From Ferruginivarius sediminum (lineage in GTDB: Bacteria; Pseudomonadota; Alphaproteobacteria; Kiloniellales; Rhodovibrionaceae): 60,306 nt of DNA. Location of the stretch: assembly GCF_003344765.1 (NCBI RefSeq), contig NZ_QPMH01000022.1:1-60306 (forward strand). Reading direction: 5' to 3'. The position numbers and the translations under genes were made by a program. Within the stretch, counting starts at the first letter, position 1, and each line of letters begins with the position of its first letter. The notes under the pieces were generated by a model that was not told the origin of the DNA, searched no databases, and was given only the letters and a program-made list of their open reading frames with translations. Of the stretch, positions 1 through 8,718 are shown piece after piece.

Positions 1-277
1 TCGTCGTTGCCGCCTGGCCCGAGGCCACCGCCAGCGCCGCCGCGCCGCCCTCCAGTGCCGCCACCCGCTGCTCCAGCACGTCGCACGTCGGGTTCATGAT
101 CCGCGTGTAGATATTGCCAAGTTCCTCAAGCGCAAACAGCTTCTGCGCGTGCTCAGCATCGCGGAACTGGTAGCTGGTCGTCTGGTAGATCGGCGGAGCC
201 ACAGCGCCCGTCGCCGGGTCGTGATCGAAGCCGGCGTGGACACAGATAGTCTCGGGATGGTCGTAGCTGCGGGACAT
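1..277 (-). CDS. metY: O-acetylhomoserine sulfhydrylase-like PLP enzyme, 3'-truncated by window edge
   Basis: Only the first 92 codons are present; the gene runs off the left edge. The N-terminus (start MSRSYDHPETICVHAG, then a PIYQTTSYQF motif, an IYTRIMNPT motif and a LEGGAAALAVASGQAT segment) is the cofactor-domain start of the Cys/Met-metabolism PLP family. The form is closest to O-acetylhomoserine/O-acetylserine sulfhydrylases, which make homocysteine from activated homoserine and sulfide. The catalytic lysine lies outside the window, so assignment within the family (MetY versus MetZ or gamma-synthase) is inference. The start is ATG at 275-277; the 264 nt upstream separate it from a divergent gene. 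Confidence 0.8.
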   Translation of the reverse strand, partial: MSRSYDHPETICVHAGFDHDPATGAVAPPIYQTTSYQFRDAEHAQKLFALEELGNIYTRIMNPTCDVLEQRVAALEGGAAALAVASGQAATT

Positions 278-541
278 GGCTGTCTCATTCCCCTGAAATC
301 GCCTGTGAGATATCTCGGTTCTGACAACCCGATAACGTAAAATTGAGCGGCGGGAAAGATGATTGGTTTGGATGTATGGCCAGGGGATACTCATGGGCCG
401 GCTCCGCAGCCGTTGGCGACACGGTCTCCCCTCGCATCTCTGAGTTGCCGGCTGGCGCAAAGCCTAACCGGCTCGCTTTGATCATTTATTCCATGCGGCT
501 ATCCTCGCGGTCCGTGGAACCCGAACCGGAATGCATCGCCC
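278..541. other. Divergent intergenic region between metY and the acyl-CoA dehydrogenase gene
   Basis: No convincing ORF. It must hold promoters for both flanking genes. It contains one clear inverted repeat, GCCGG at 447-451 and CCGGC at 468-472, with an inner GGC/GCC pair (454-456, 462-464) around a short loop. I looked for a SAM-type or cobalamin riboswitch on the metY side and could not match one convincingly. Confidence 0.5.
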
Positions 542-1681
542 ATGAACTTCGAGCCAACGGAAGACCAGCGCGCGTTCCAGGAAGCCGCCCGCGCCTTCGC
601 GCAGAACGAGATGCTGCCGCACGCCGGCGAATGGGACGAGCAGTGTCTGTTTCCTGAGGACGCCCTGCGCCGTGCGGCAGAACTCGGCTTTGCCGGGATC
701 TATGTTCGCGACGATGTTGGTGGCAGCGCATTGAGCCGCCTGGACGCGGCGATCATCTTCGAGGAGCTGGCCGCCGCCTGCCCCTCAACGGCAGCCTATA
801 TCTCCATCCATAACATGGCTGCCTGGATGATCGACCGCTTCGGCAACGACGCGCAGCGTCACGCGTTCCTGCCCAAACTGATGACGATGGAGCACTTCGC
901 CTCCTACGCACTGACTGAGCCGGGCGCGGGCTCCGACGCAGCATCGCTGAAAACCAGGGCCGCGCCGGACGGCGATCACTATGTACTGAACGGTTCCAAG
1001 GCCTTCATCTCGGGCGGCGGCCGCAGCGAAGTCTACGTCGTCATGGTCCGCACCGGCGAGGCCGGCTCGAAAGGCATTTCGACGCTCGTCGTGCCGCACG
1101 ACACACCCGGCCTGTCGTTCGGCAAGCAGGAGAAGAAGCTGGGCTGGCATAGCCAACCCACCGCCGCCGTGATCTTCGAGGACGCCCACGTCCCTGTCGC
1201 CAACCGGCTCGGCGAAGAGGGTGACGGCTTCAAGATCGCTATGATGGGCCTGGACGGCGGGCGGCTGAACATCGGCGCCTGCTCTCTCGGCGCCGCGCGA
1301 GCGTGCCTGGAGGCCGCGCAGGCCTATGTGAAGGAACGTAAGCAGTTCGGCCGGCCGCTGGCGGATTTCCAGGCGCTACAGTTCAAGCTGGCGGACATGC
1401 GCACGGAGCTTGAATCCGCCCGCCTGCTTCTGCACCGGGCCGCCAGCAAGCTGGACGCCGGCGCGGAGGACGCGACCGCCTATTGCGCGATGGCGAAGCG
1501 CCTTGCCACCGACATCGGTTTCAAGGTGTGCAACGAGGCGCTCCAACTCCACGGCGGATACGGCTATATCCGCGATTACCCGATCGAGCGGTACTTGCGG
1601 GATGTCCGCGTGCATCAGATCCTGGAAGGCACGAACGAGATCATGCGCCTGATCGTGGCGCGGCACATGCTGGCCGACTGA
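542..1681 (+). CDS. Acyl-CoA dehydrogenase, isobutyryl-CoA dehydrogenase type
   Basis: A 379-residue FAD acyl-CoA dehydrogenase that should oxidise a short branched acyl-CoA (isobutyryl-CoA to methacrylyl-CoA, valine catabolism), passing electrons to ETF. The family signature ALTEPGAGSDAASL is present. A KEKKLGWHSQPT segment, a GLDGGRLNIGACSLGAA segment and a C-terminal HQILEGTNEIMR, whose Glu362 is the expected catalytic base, closely resemble mammalian ACAD8. Length is normal for the family. The SD is weak; ATG at 542 begins at the usual family N-terminus (MNFEPTEDQ). No other valine-degradation gene is beside it. Substrate assignment is inference from motif similarity. Confidence 0.85.
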   Translation: MNFEPTEDQRAFQEAARAFAQNEMLPHAGEWDEQCLFPEDALRRAAELGFAGIYVRDDVGGSALSRLDAAIIFEELAAACPSTAAYISIHNMAAWMIDRFGNDAQRHAFLPKLMTMEHFASYALTEPGAGSDAASLKTRAAPDGDHYVLNGSKAFISGGGRSEVYVVMVRTGEAGSKGISTLVVPHDTPGLSFGKQEKKLGWHSQPTAAVIFEDAHVPVANRLGEEGDGFKIAMMGLDGGRLNIGACSLGAARACLEAAQAYVKERKQFGRPLADFQALQFKLADMRTELESARLLLHRAASKLDAGAEDATAYCAMAKRLATDIGFKVCNEALQLHGGYGYIRDYPIERYLRDVRVHQILEGTNEIMRLIVARHMLAD

Positions 1682-1700
1682 AAAACGCGGAGACGCGGCC

Positions 1701-1874
1701 TTGGCCTATAAGCTTTTCACCGCCCTCAACGTGGGGCTCATCCTCGCGATCCTGATCCTGTTGCTGCGCGAGCCGGGCGGCGTCCTCATGGCCGGTGTGT
1801 TCGCACTGGTCATCGCCATCTGTCTCGGGCTGTGGTGGTTCTTCCGCCGCCGACAAACGTCCGGACGGGGCTGA
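1701..1874 (+). CDS. Small two-helix membrane protein
   Basis: A 57-codon frame starting with TTG 19 nt after the acyl-CoA dehydrogenase stop and ending 17 nt before the convergent YheT-like gene. The product has two hydrophobic segments (about residues 9-22 and 28-47) separated by REPGG, then a basic tail (RRRQ). The pattern, location and lack of in-frame stops suggest a real small inner-membrane protein. No family is recognised and no catalytic motif is visible. A chance ORF remains possible. Confidence 0.5.
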   Translation: MAYKLFTALNVGLILAILILLLREPGGVLMAGVFALVIAICLGLWWFFRRRQTSGRG

Positions 1875-1891
1875 TTCGCCCGCTCCTTGAC

Positions 1892-2926
1892 TCAAGTGGC
1901 AAGGTCCACAAAAGCCATGATCGCCCGATCGTGCCACGGCGCTTCGTCGTCAGCCGCATGGAAGCCGACGTGGCCACCGCTCGCGGCCAGCAGGGCCGAC
2001 AGCTTTGTGTTCCGCGACCAGTCGAAGCTGCTGTAGGCATCGCCGGGAATCCAGGGGTCGTCGGCTGCGTGAATCGCCAGCAGCGGAACTGCGACATCCG
2101 CCAGATAGCGCTTGCCGGCGCAGCGCGTGTAGTAGTCCTCCGCGTCCGCGAAGCCGTGGCGGGGCGCAACGAAGGTATTATCGAATTGGTAAAGGGTGCG
2201 CGCCGCCTCGATCGCCCGGCGCTCCTCTTCGCTCAGCGCGGCCGGCCGGGCCGTCGCCTCTTCTTTCAGGTTCGACAGCATCCAACGGTGATAGAGAGTG
2301 TTGCGCGGCAGGTGGAACCGATGTGAAGTAGCCATCAAGTCGATGGGCGCCGAGACCGTCGCGGCGGCCCGGATCGGTAGCTCTTCCCCGTGCTCAGCGA
2401 GAAGCTTGATCAGCACGTTGCCGCCTAGGGACACCCCGACCGTGACAATGCCCGTCCGGGCCACGGCGGGCTCCATCTCGATCAACCGGCATAGCGCGTC
2501 CCGCAGATCCTCGCTACGCCCCGCGTGGTAGTGATCGCGGCAGCGCGGGCGGGACGGCTTCGAGCCGCGTAGATTGATGCGCAGGACGGGATAGCCGCGC
2601 TGCAGCCATTCCCGCGTCGTACGGCGCAAATAGATCGAGTCCTCGCAGCCGGTCAGACCGTGCACAAGGAAGATGAGTGGCCGCTGGCCGATATATTCCG
2701 CCCCGTTGAGCGCCGCCGCCAGTTCGTCGCCGCCCTCCACCGGCAGCCACAGCCGCTTTCCGGGCCAGGGCGAAAGATTGATCTCGGGGCGGGTGACAAA
2801 GTTGCGGACAGTCTGAAGGTCGCCGCCGATCCAGCGCCGGCGGGGCTTGAAGGGCGGAATCGGCAGGTCGCGGGCCGCGCCGATCCGCGCTTCGCCCGCG
2901 TGCTCCTCCTGGTCCGCCAGGGTCAT
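1892..2926 (-). CDS. YheT-family alpha/beta hydrolase
   Basis: A 344-residue alpha/beta-hydrolase of the YheT/EMB8 group. Seen in sequence: the oxyanion-hole HGLTGCEDSIYL motif, RINLRGS, the nucleophile elbow GVSLGGN, an acid-bearing AADDPWIPGD and a late GGHVGF histidine. The N-terminal PFKPRRRWIGGDLQT stretch is also typical of the group. The frame stays open further upstream, but MTLADQEE at 2926 overlaps the preceding channel gene's stop by 4 nt (ATGA), which sets the start. It is the last gene of a four-gene overlapped operon. The natural substrate is unknown; the family includes carboxylesterases and lipid-acting enzymes. Confidence 0.85.
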   Translation of the reverse strand: MTLADQEEHAGEARIGAARDLPIPPFKPRRRWIGGDLQTVRNFVTRPEINLSPWPGKRLWLPVEGGDELAAALNGAEYIGQRPLIFLVHGLTGCEDSIYLRRTTREWLQRGYPVLRINLRGSKPSRPRCRDHYHAGRSEDLRDALCRLIEMEPAVARTGIVTVGVSLGGNVLIKLLAEHGEELPIRAAATVSAPIDLMATSHRFHLPRNTLYHRWMLSNLKEEATARPAALSEEERRAIEAARTLYQFDNTFVAPRHGFADAEDYYTRCAGKRYLADVAVPLLAIHAADDPWIPGDAYSSFDWSRNTKLSALLAASGGHVGFHAADDEAPWHDRAIMAFVDLAT

Positions 2927-3741
2927 TTTCCGCGCAGGTAACACACCCAGTACACCAGTGCCACGAACACGCCCCCGCCGACGATGTTGCCCAGCGTGAC
3001 CGGAACCAGGTTCGCGACAAAGCCGGCGATGTCCGCCTCTCCGGCCGCAACCATGCCGGCGGGTATAAGATACATGTTGGCAACCGAGTGCTCGAAACCA
3101 AGAGCCACGAAAGCCGCAATGGGCGGTACGATGGCCAGGATCTTGCCGGTCACGTCGTGCGCGGCAAAGCACAGCCACACCGCCAAGCACACAAGAGCAT
3201 TGCACAGAATGCCCCGCGCGAAGGCCTCGACCGGTCCCAGGGCCAGCTTTCCCGCGGCGATGGCGGCGGCGGTCTGTCCCATGGCGCCGTCGCCGATCTG
3301 CATCGTCCCGGCAAGCCACACCAGGATCACGCTGCCGATGGAGCCGATGAAGTTTCCCAAGTAGACGATGCCCCAGTTCCGTCCCAGGCGACCGAGCGAA
3401 ACCTTCCGCTCCGCCCAGGCCATGACGATCAGGCTGTTACCGGTGAACAGCTCCGCCCCGCCGACGACCACGAGGATGAGGCCCAGCGAGAACGCCGTCC
3501 CGCCCAGCAAACGCGCCGGGCCAAGCCCCAAGCCGTGCTGGGTCATCACCAGCGTGTAAAGCATTGCCCCGAAGGCGATGAAGGCGCCGGCCAGCATTCC
3601 GAGCGTCAGGGTTTGCAGAAACGGCATTCCTACCTTGGCAAGCCCGACTGTCTCGACACGCTCGGCCATCTGCGCCGGCGTGTAGGCATCCAGGGGATTG
3701 CCGGTGCCGGTGGGTTGGGTGTCCGCCATATACTGCTTCAC
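2923..3741 (-). CDS. Formate/nitrite transporter (FNT) family channel
   Basis: A FocA/NirC-type inner-membrane channel of about 272 residues with six predicted helices. Diagnostic segments are GGAELFTGN, a FARGILCNALVCLAVW segment and GFEHSVANMYLIP, which carries the conserved pore histidine. It should conduct small monovalent anions such as formate or nitrite. Two starts are possible: GTG at 3741, which makes a GTGA overlap with the upstream hydrolase stop, or ATG at 3729. Coordinates use the overlapping GTG. No formate or nitrite enzyme is adjacent, so the transported anion cannot be inferred from context. Confidence 0.9.
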   Translation of the reverse strand: MKQYMADTQPTGTGNPLDAYTPAQMAERVETVGLAKVGMPFLQTLTLGMLAGAFIAFGAMLYTLVMTQHGLGLGPARLLGGTAFSLGLILVVVGGAELFTGNSLIVMAWAERKVSLGRLGRNWGIVYLGNFIGSIGSVILVWLAGTMQIGDGAMGQTAAAIAAGKLALGPVEAFARGILCNALVCLAVWLCFAAHDVTGKILAIVPPIAAFVALGFEHSVANMYLIPAGMVAAGEADIAGFVANLVPVTLGNIVGGGVFVALVYWVCYLRGK

Positions 3742-4613
3742 GCCGCTTCGGTTCGCCGCAGCCAGCCAGTGACGGCCGCGATCTGTTCATGGCTCATCAG
3801 CGCCGGCGCATGGCCGACGCCCTCGAACTCGACGACGCTTGCCCCCGGTCCGCGATCCGCCATCTCCTGTGCCGTGTCCTCGCGCAGCAGGTCGCTATCC
3901 CGGCCGCGCAGGACCAGGACCGGACACCGGATCGCGTCCCATAGCGCCCAAAGATCAATGTCCTCGATGGCGTCCGGTTCGTCAAAAGGCGCGGCGATCC
4001 TGGGATCGTAGGCCAGACGGTAGCCGCCGTCGGGATCGGTGCGCAGCGCGTGTTCGGCCAGATGCGCCCATTGCGGCTCGCTCAGCGGCCCGAAAGGCGC
4101 GTGGACCTTGCGCATATAGGCCACACCCTCGGCGAAATCGGCAAAATGAGGATCCTGGCCCACGTATTCCGAGAGCCGGCGCAGGGCGCTCGCCGGGACG
4201 AAGGGGCCGACATCGTTGATGACCAACCGACGGATCGGTGTGTTCGGTTGCGCCGCCAGCATCATGCCGATCAGTCCGCCCATAGAGGTCCCGATCCAAT
4301 CGACGCGCGCGGCGCGGCTATAGGCGACAACGGCCGCCATGTCGGCATTGTACTGCGGATATCCATAGGCGTCCGCCGTCGGCAGCCAGTCGCTCCGCCC
4401 GCGACCGACTACGTCCGGGCACAGCACAAGGTATTCGTTCGCCATCGCCTCGGCCAGGCAGTCGAAGTCGCGGCCGGTCCGGGTCAAACCGTGGGCACAG
4501 ACAGCAACCTCGGTGTTGCCGGAATCGCCCCATTCCGCCAGCGCGATCCGATGGAAGCCATGCGCGGACAGGCCCAGCACCTGCCCGAGACGGGGTGCGA
4601 CGGCGGTCAGCAT
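3738..4613 (-). CDS. Alpha/beta-fold hydrolase
   Basis: A 291-residue alpha/beta hydrolase. Motifs: CAHGLTRTGRDFD (oxyanion region), PDVVGRGRSDW, nucleophile elbow GTSMGG, acid region VLRGRDSDLL and catalytic-His region GVGHAPALM. The frame is open far upstream, but the real start is ATG at 4613, which overlaps the decarboxylase stop by 7 nt. It then overlaps the FNT gene by 4 nt, so translation is probably coupled through the operon. Substrate is unknown; ester or acyl-thioester hydrolysis is likely from the fold only. Confidence 0.85.
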   Translation of the reverse strand: MLTAVAPRLGQVLGLSAHGFHRIALAEWGDSGNTEVAVCAHGLTRTGRDFDCLAEAMANEYLVLCPDVVGRGRSDWLPTADAYGYPQYNADMAAVVAYSRAARVDWIGTSMGGLIGMMLAAQPNTPIRRLVINDVGPFVPASALRRLSEYVGQDPHFADFAEGVAYMRKVHAPFGPLSEPQWAHLAEHALRTDPDGGYRLAYDPRIAAPFDEPDAIEDIDLWALWDAIRCPVLVLRGRDSDLLREDTAQEMADRGPGASVVEFEGVGHAPALMSHEQIAAVTGWLRRTEAA

Positions 4614-5776
4614 GGATTGTCCCCAAGCGGCTCGTCGGCGACATCGACGAAGGTTTCCGGGTGGAAACCGTTGAAGCGCGCGGCGACGGCATTCGAATAG
4701 GCGCCGAGACGGTCGATCTCGATCCAGTCGCCCTCGCGGATCCCGTCGGGCAGCAAGCAGGCGTTCGCGACCATGTCGAGCCCATCGCAGGTGGGTCCGG
4801 CAATGCTGAACATACAGAATTGTCCCTCCACGTCGCCATCCAGGCGTATGGCCCGGGCCGGCAGCTTGAGATCCACGGCAACCAGTTCCGACAGGCTGCC
4901 ATAGACACCATCGTTGATGTAAAGGCGGTCTCCCTTGCGAAGCTGCACCTGCACGAGCAGCGAGCATCCCTGCGCCGTCAGCGCCCGCCCCGGCTCGGCC
5001 AGAACCTCGCAGTCCTCGGGCAGGTCCAGCGTGGCAAGCCCCTCGCCGACGGCCGCCATGAAGGCCTCCAGCGACGGCGCATCGGTGCCCAGATAAGGTG
5101 CGGGAAAGCCGCCGCCGATGTCCAGGCAGGCCGGACGAATGCCCGATGCGTCGAGTATCTCCCTGGCAACCCGGATGGCGTCGCGGTAGGCCGAGGGGTC
5201 CAGGCATTGGGAGCCGACGTGGAAGGCGATTCCCGGCTTCATACCCAGGCGCGCCACCTCCCTGAGCAACTCGACCGCCTCACTGGGCTCGGCGCCGAAC
5301 TTCTCGGCAAGGTGAAACAACGACCCCGACTTCTCTGTCTTGAAACGCACCACGGCGACGATGCCGGGCACGCCGCGCGTCTCCTCGGCAAGCTTGCGCA
5401 GCTCGTTCGCGTGGTCCACCGCGAAAACGCGTACGCCGTAGACCCGATGCGCCATGCCGATCGCCGCGCGCGGCTTCACGGGATGCATAAAATAGGTATC
5501 CGCGTCGTCCCAGGTTTCGCAGATCTGCGCGATCTCCGGTAGCGAGGCGGTATCGAAGGCACGGATGCCGCCGTCATACAGCGCGTTCAGGACACGCGGA
5601 TGCGGATTGCATTTCACGGCATAGAGCGTCTTGCCCGGAAACAGCTCCACGAAACGCCGCGCCGCCCGTCGCAGCACGTGGGGACGCAGACAGTACACTG
5701 GATACGACGGCTGCAGGGCCTGGGCGACGTGACGGGCATCGTCGAAGCTGTAGCGGCTACGGCGGATCAGATTCAT
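4607..5776 (-). CDS. Ornithine/lysine decarboxylase-family PLP enzyme (fold type III)
   Basis: A 389-residue Orn/DAP/Arg decarboxylase 2 family protein, probably converting ornithine to putrescine. Seen: PLP lysine in YAVKCNPHPRVL, HVGSQC, the glycine-rich phosphate loop DIGGGFPAPY, EPGRALTAQG, and AGPTCDGLD, which carries the catalytic cysteine and substrate-binding Asp of the ornithine decarboxylase clade. ATG at 5776 is preceded by GGAGG with 7 nt spacing, so the longer frame starting at 5809 is not used. It heads an operon of four overlapped genes. Exact substrate (ornithine versus lysine) is inference. Confidence 0.88.
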   Translation of the reverse strand: MNLIRRSRYSFDDARHVAQALQPSYPVYCLRPHVLRRAARRFVELFPGKTLYAVKCNPHPRVLNALYDGGIRAFDTASLPEIAQICETWDDADTYFMHPVKPRAAIGMAHRVYGVRVFAVDHANELRKLAEETRGVPGIVAVVRFKTEKSGSLFHLAEKFGAEPSEAVELLREVARLGMKPGIAFHVGSQCLDPSAYRDAIRVAREILDASGIRPACLDIGGGFPAPYLGTDAPSLEAFMAAVGEGLATLDLPEDCEVLAEPGRALTAQGCSLLVQVQLRKGDRLYINDGVYGSLSELVAVDLKLPARAIRLDGDVEGQFCMFSIAGPTCDGLDMVANACLLPDGIREGDWIEIDRLGAYSNAVAARFNGFHPETFVDVADEPLGDNPC

Positions 5777-5924
5777 AGCATCGCCTCCGTCCCGGCGGTG
5801 ACTTGGCATCGCCGACGGTCAATCGGGATTCCCGGCTTGTGGTGCGGTTGGGCTCGCTTAATAGGCTAGGTGGCTGGCGGCGTCGACAGCCAATCGTATG
5901 CGCTCAGTCGGTCGCATTTCCCAT

Positions 5925-7388
5925 TCAGGCCAACCGTCGGAGCTGCTTACCATCGTGATCCTTCCAGCCGCGGAGAAGGCTCTTGGCCTCGCTACCCAGG
6001 GTAATGCGGTTGTCGCGCATGTAAGCTTCGTGGTTCTGCTCGATGTCATCGAGGACATAGCGGTAATTGACCATCATGCCGGCTGACTGACGCAGACCCT
6101 TTGCCGAAACATCGCCCAGCCAGTTGATCCGCTCCAGCCGGGCGCCGTTCTTCAGGTGGAAGCGGGCGACCGGGTCGACGGGCCGGCCGTCGCCGCGCCG
6201 GTCCAGCAGGTAACGCGCACACAGCCGCATCAGGGGGCCTTTCAGCGCCCGGCTCGTCTCGTAGTCGTCGGGCCAACCGGCGCGCGCCAGCAGCACCTGC
6301 GCTGCCGCCCCAAGGTCGCTTTGCCCGGAAAGCGTGGTCAGGCGGTTGCGCTCCTCTTCGGTGGTGAGCGCCTTCAGCAGGTCGTCGGACGCCTTGTCCA
6401 GCCAGACCTGGAAGCCGGGAACTGGCGACAGCGTCGCGAAAACCTCGATCTGTGGCAGTTCGGTACTGAGATGCGAAACGACCTGCTTGATCAGGTAGTC
6501 GCCGAACGAGATGCCCCGCAGGCCGCGCTGGGTGTTGGAGATCGAATAGAAGATCGCCGCCTTGGCACTCTTCGGATCGTCCTGAGGGGCTGTTTCGTCC
6601 AGAAGCGCCTGGATACTGCCGGCCATTTCCTCCGTGAGTGCAACCTCGATGAACGCCAGCGGCTCCTCCGGCATGCGCGGGTGGAACAGCGCGAAGCACC
6701 GGCGGTCGGAATCCAGCCGATTACGCAGATCGTTCCAGTCGCGGATCTCGTGCACGGCCTCATAGGCGATCAGCTTCTCCAGCACAGCCGCGGAGGACCG
6801 CCATGTGATCTGCTGCAAATCCAGAAAGCCGACGTCGAACCACGACGACAGCAGTTCCCGCAGGTCCGCCTCCAGGTGCCGCAGGGAGGGATCGCTACCC
6901 ACGAACTGCAGCAACTCGGCGCGCAGGTCGACCAGGAACTTGGTACCGTCCGGCAGCGCGTTGAACTGCGTCAGCAGCTTGACGTAGGGCGGCACCAGCG
7001 TTTGCCTAAGCTCCGTTTCGGCATCGAGGCGCGTAGCGAGGTCCGGTGCCTCCTGATAGGCGCGCACCGCCGCGTCCACCTTCTCTCCGTCGCAGGCGAA
7101 CTCCTCGGCCATCATCTTCAGGAAGCGGCGACGCCCGGCGGAATCCATGGTGAGATAACGCCGGCCCAGTTCTGCCGCCCGGCCGCGTGCGGAAACCTCG
7201 CCGCCACGCGCCTCCAGACAGTCGCGCATCAGCTTGCGCAGCGTCTTGCCGTCGCCCTCGCCCGCCTCCGGCGCGGCCCAGCCGACCGTGCGCGCGGCAC
7301 TGGCGGCAACATCGCGCCAAGCTGTGGAGAGGTTATCGATGGTACGCTCGAAGAGGGAGACCGGACGCTCGCTCTGCGTTTCGCTCAT
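5925..7388 (-). CDS. matA: Malonyl-CoA decarboxylase
   Basis: A 487-residue MCD-family enzyme converting malonyl-CoA to acetyl-CoA and CO2. The N-terminal helical domain spans roughly residues 50-190. The GNAT-like catalytic domain contains FYSISNTQRGLRGISFG (about 280-296), with the catalytic serine region, and later FHLKNGARLERINW with the catalytic His. Length matches the family. It sits 13 nt after the TRAP large permease, in the order SBP, small permease, large permease, decarboxylase, and faces malonyl-CoA synthetase across a divergent promoter. This is the MatPQM-MatA/MatB arrangement known for rhizobial malonate use, so the product likely acts on imported malonate. Confidence 0.93.
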   Translation of the reverse strand: MSETQSERPVSLFERTIDNLSTAWRDVAASAARTVGWAAPEAGEGDGKTLRKLMRDCLEARGGEVSARGRAAELGRRYLTMDSAGRRRFLKMMAEEFACDGEKVDAAVRAYQEAPDLATRLDAETELRQTLVPPYVKLLTQFNALPDGTKFLVDLRAELLQFVGSDPSLRHLEADLRELLSSWFDVGFLDLQQITWRSSAAVLEKLIAYEAVHEIRDWNDLRNRLDSDRRCFALFHPRMPEEPLAFIEVALTEEMAGSIQALLDETAPQDDPKSAKAAIFYSISNTQRGLRGISFGDYLIKQVVSHLSTELPQIEVFATLSPVPGFQVWLDKASDDLLKALTTEEERNRLTTLSGQSDLGAAAQVLLARAGWPDDYETSRALKGPLMRLCARYLLDRRGDGRPVDPVARFHLKNGARLERINWLGDVSAKGLRQSAGMMVNYRYVLDDIEQNHEAYMRDNRITLGSEAKSLLRGWKDHDGKQLRRLA

Positions 7389-7401
7389 GAGGCTCTACAA
7401 C

Positions 7402-8718
7402 CTAAATCGTTGGTCCCATCAGGTAGTTCGGCAGCCATAGGGCGATCTCCGGGAACATGCACAGCAAGACGATACCCAGCACCATGCACAGCATGAACGG
7501 TAGGGCGCCCCAAAGGATCGTCGGCAAGCGCACGTCCGGCGCGATGCCGTTGATCACATAGAGATTGAGGCCCACCGGCGGCGTGATCAGCCCGATCTCC
7601 ATATTGAGGGTCAGGACGACGGCGAACCAGACGGCGTCGAACCCAAGATTCTCCACAACCGGTAGCAAGGTCGGCGCGGTCATCAGGATAACCGCCACGG
7701 GCGGCAGGAAGAAGCCGGCGACCAGCAGGAACAGGTTGACGCAGCCCATCAGCACCCAGCGGCTGACCTCCAGGTCGCCAATCCAGGCCGCCAGCGTCTG
7801 GGTGATGAAAAGCGAGGACATCATGTAGCTGAACAGCTCGGCTGCGGCGATGATCATCAGGATCATCACCGACTCCTTCATGGCGTCGCGGAAGATGTGC
7901 CAGAGCTGTCCGGGCTTGCGCAGCTTGTAAATCACGATCACCAGCAGCAGGCAGAACATCGCGCCGACGCCCGCCGCCTCCGACGGCGTGGCGACGCCGC
8001 CGTAGAGGACGTAGAGGATGCCCACGATGATGGCCAGGAACGGCCCGACCTTGGGCAGCATGACGAGCTTATCCCGCAACGAGAAGCTGACGGCCGGATC
8101 GACGAAGCGATAGCCCTTGCGCCATGCCGCGAACAGGCCCCAGGCGACGAACAGCACAGTCAGCATCACGCCCGGCAGAATCCCAGCCAGGAACAACCGG
8201 CCGATCGACGTCTCCGTCGCGATGCCGTAGACGATCATCGTGATCGACGGCGGGATCAGGATGCCCAGCGTGCCGCCGGCGGCGATGCTTCCCGTCGCCA
8301 CCGAGGCCGGATAGCCGCGCTGGCGCATCTCCGGGATGCCCATCTTGCCGATTGCCGCGCAGGTGGCCGGCGACGAGCCCGACAGCGCGGCGAAGATGGC
8401 GCAAGCGCCAACGTTGGAGGCCATAAGCCCGCCCGGCACGCGGTAGAGCCAGCGGTCTAACGCCTCGTAAAGGTCCGCTCCGGCGCGCGAAGACGCCACG
8501 GCACCGCCCATCAGGATGAACATCGGGATCGACAGCAGCGCAAAGCTGTCCAGGCCGCCATAGAGCGTGTCGGCAATGAAGCCCAGTCCGAAGAAACCGT
8601 CCTGGTAATAGAGGAATATCAGCGAGACGAGGCCGAGTGCGAAGGCGACCGGCATACCCAGCAGCAACAACCCGACGGTCACGACGGCGATGACAAGGCC
8701 AAGCTGCAATTCACTCAT
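7402..8718 (-). CDS. TRAP transporter large permease (DctM), malonate locus
   Basis: A 438-residue, about 12-helix DctM/SiaM-like membrane protein that couples substrate import to an ion gradient. Typical family segments are visible: a LSGSSPATCAAIG segment, GTLGILIPPS and a late NMEIGLITPPVGLNLYV. The start MSELQLGL at 8718 overlaps the small-permease stop by 4 nt (ATGA); a longer frame to 8889 is spurious. Located between dctQ and matA, so malonate or a close C3 dicarboxylate is the likely substrate (inference from context). Confidence 0.92.
   Translation of the reverse strand: MSELQLGLVIAVVTVGLLLLGMPVAFALGLVSLIFLYYQDGFFGLGFIADTLYGGLDSFALLSIPMFILMGGAVASSRAGADLYEALDRWLYRVPGGLMASNVGACAIFAALSGSSPATCAAIGKMGIPEMRQRGYPASVATGSIAAGGTLGILIPPSITMIVYGIATETSIGRLFLAGILPGVMLTVLFVAWGLFAAWRKGYRFVDPAVSFSLRDKLVMLPKVGPFLAIIVGILYVLYGGVATPSEAAGVGAMFCLLLVIVIYKLRKPGQLWHIFRDAMKESVMILMIIAAAELFSYMMSSLFITQTLAAWIGDLEVSRWVLMGCVNLFLLVAGFFLPPVAVILMTAPTLLPVVENLGFDAVWFAVVLTLNMEIGLITPPVGLNLYVINGIAPDVRLPTILWGALPFMLCMVLGIVLLCMFPEIALWLPNYLMGPTI

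Noticed and set aside
278..541. Possible SAM or cobalamin riboswitch before metY (minus-strand GGGAGACC and GGCAACT segments)
   Set aside because: Only fragments of the consensus boxes are present, the order and spacing are wrong, and the region is short; a structured leader cannot be claimed.
2927..3319. N-terminal extension of the YheT-like gene
   Set aside because: It would overlap most of the FNT channel gene in another frame; the ATGA overlap at 2923-2926 gives a better start.
4614..5207. Extension of the alpha/beta hydrolase into the decarboxylase gene
   Set aside because: Open only because of high GC; the added sequence is low-complexity and lies wholly over the decarboxylase frame.
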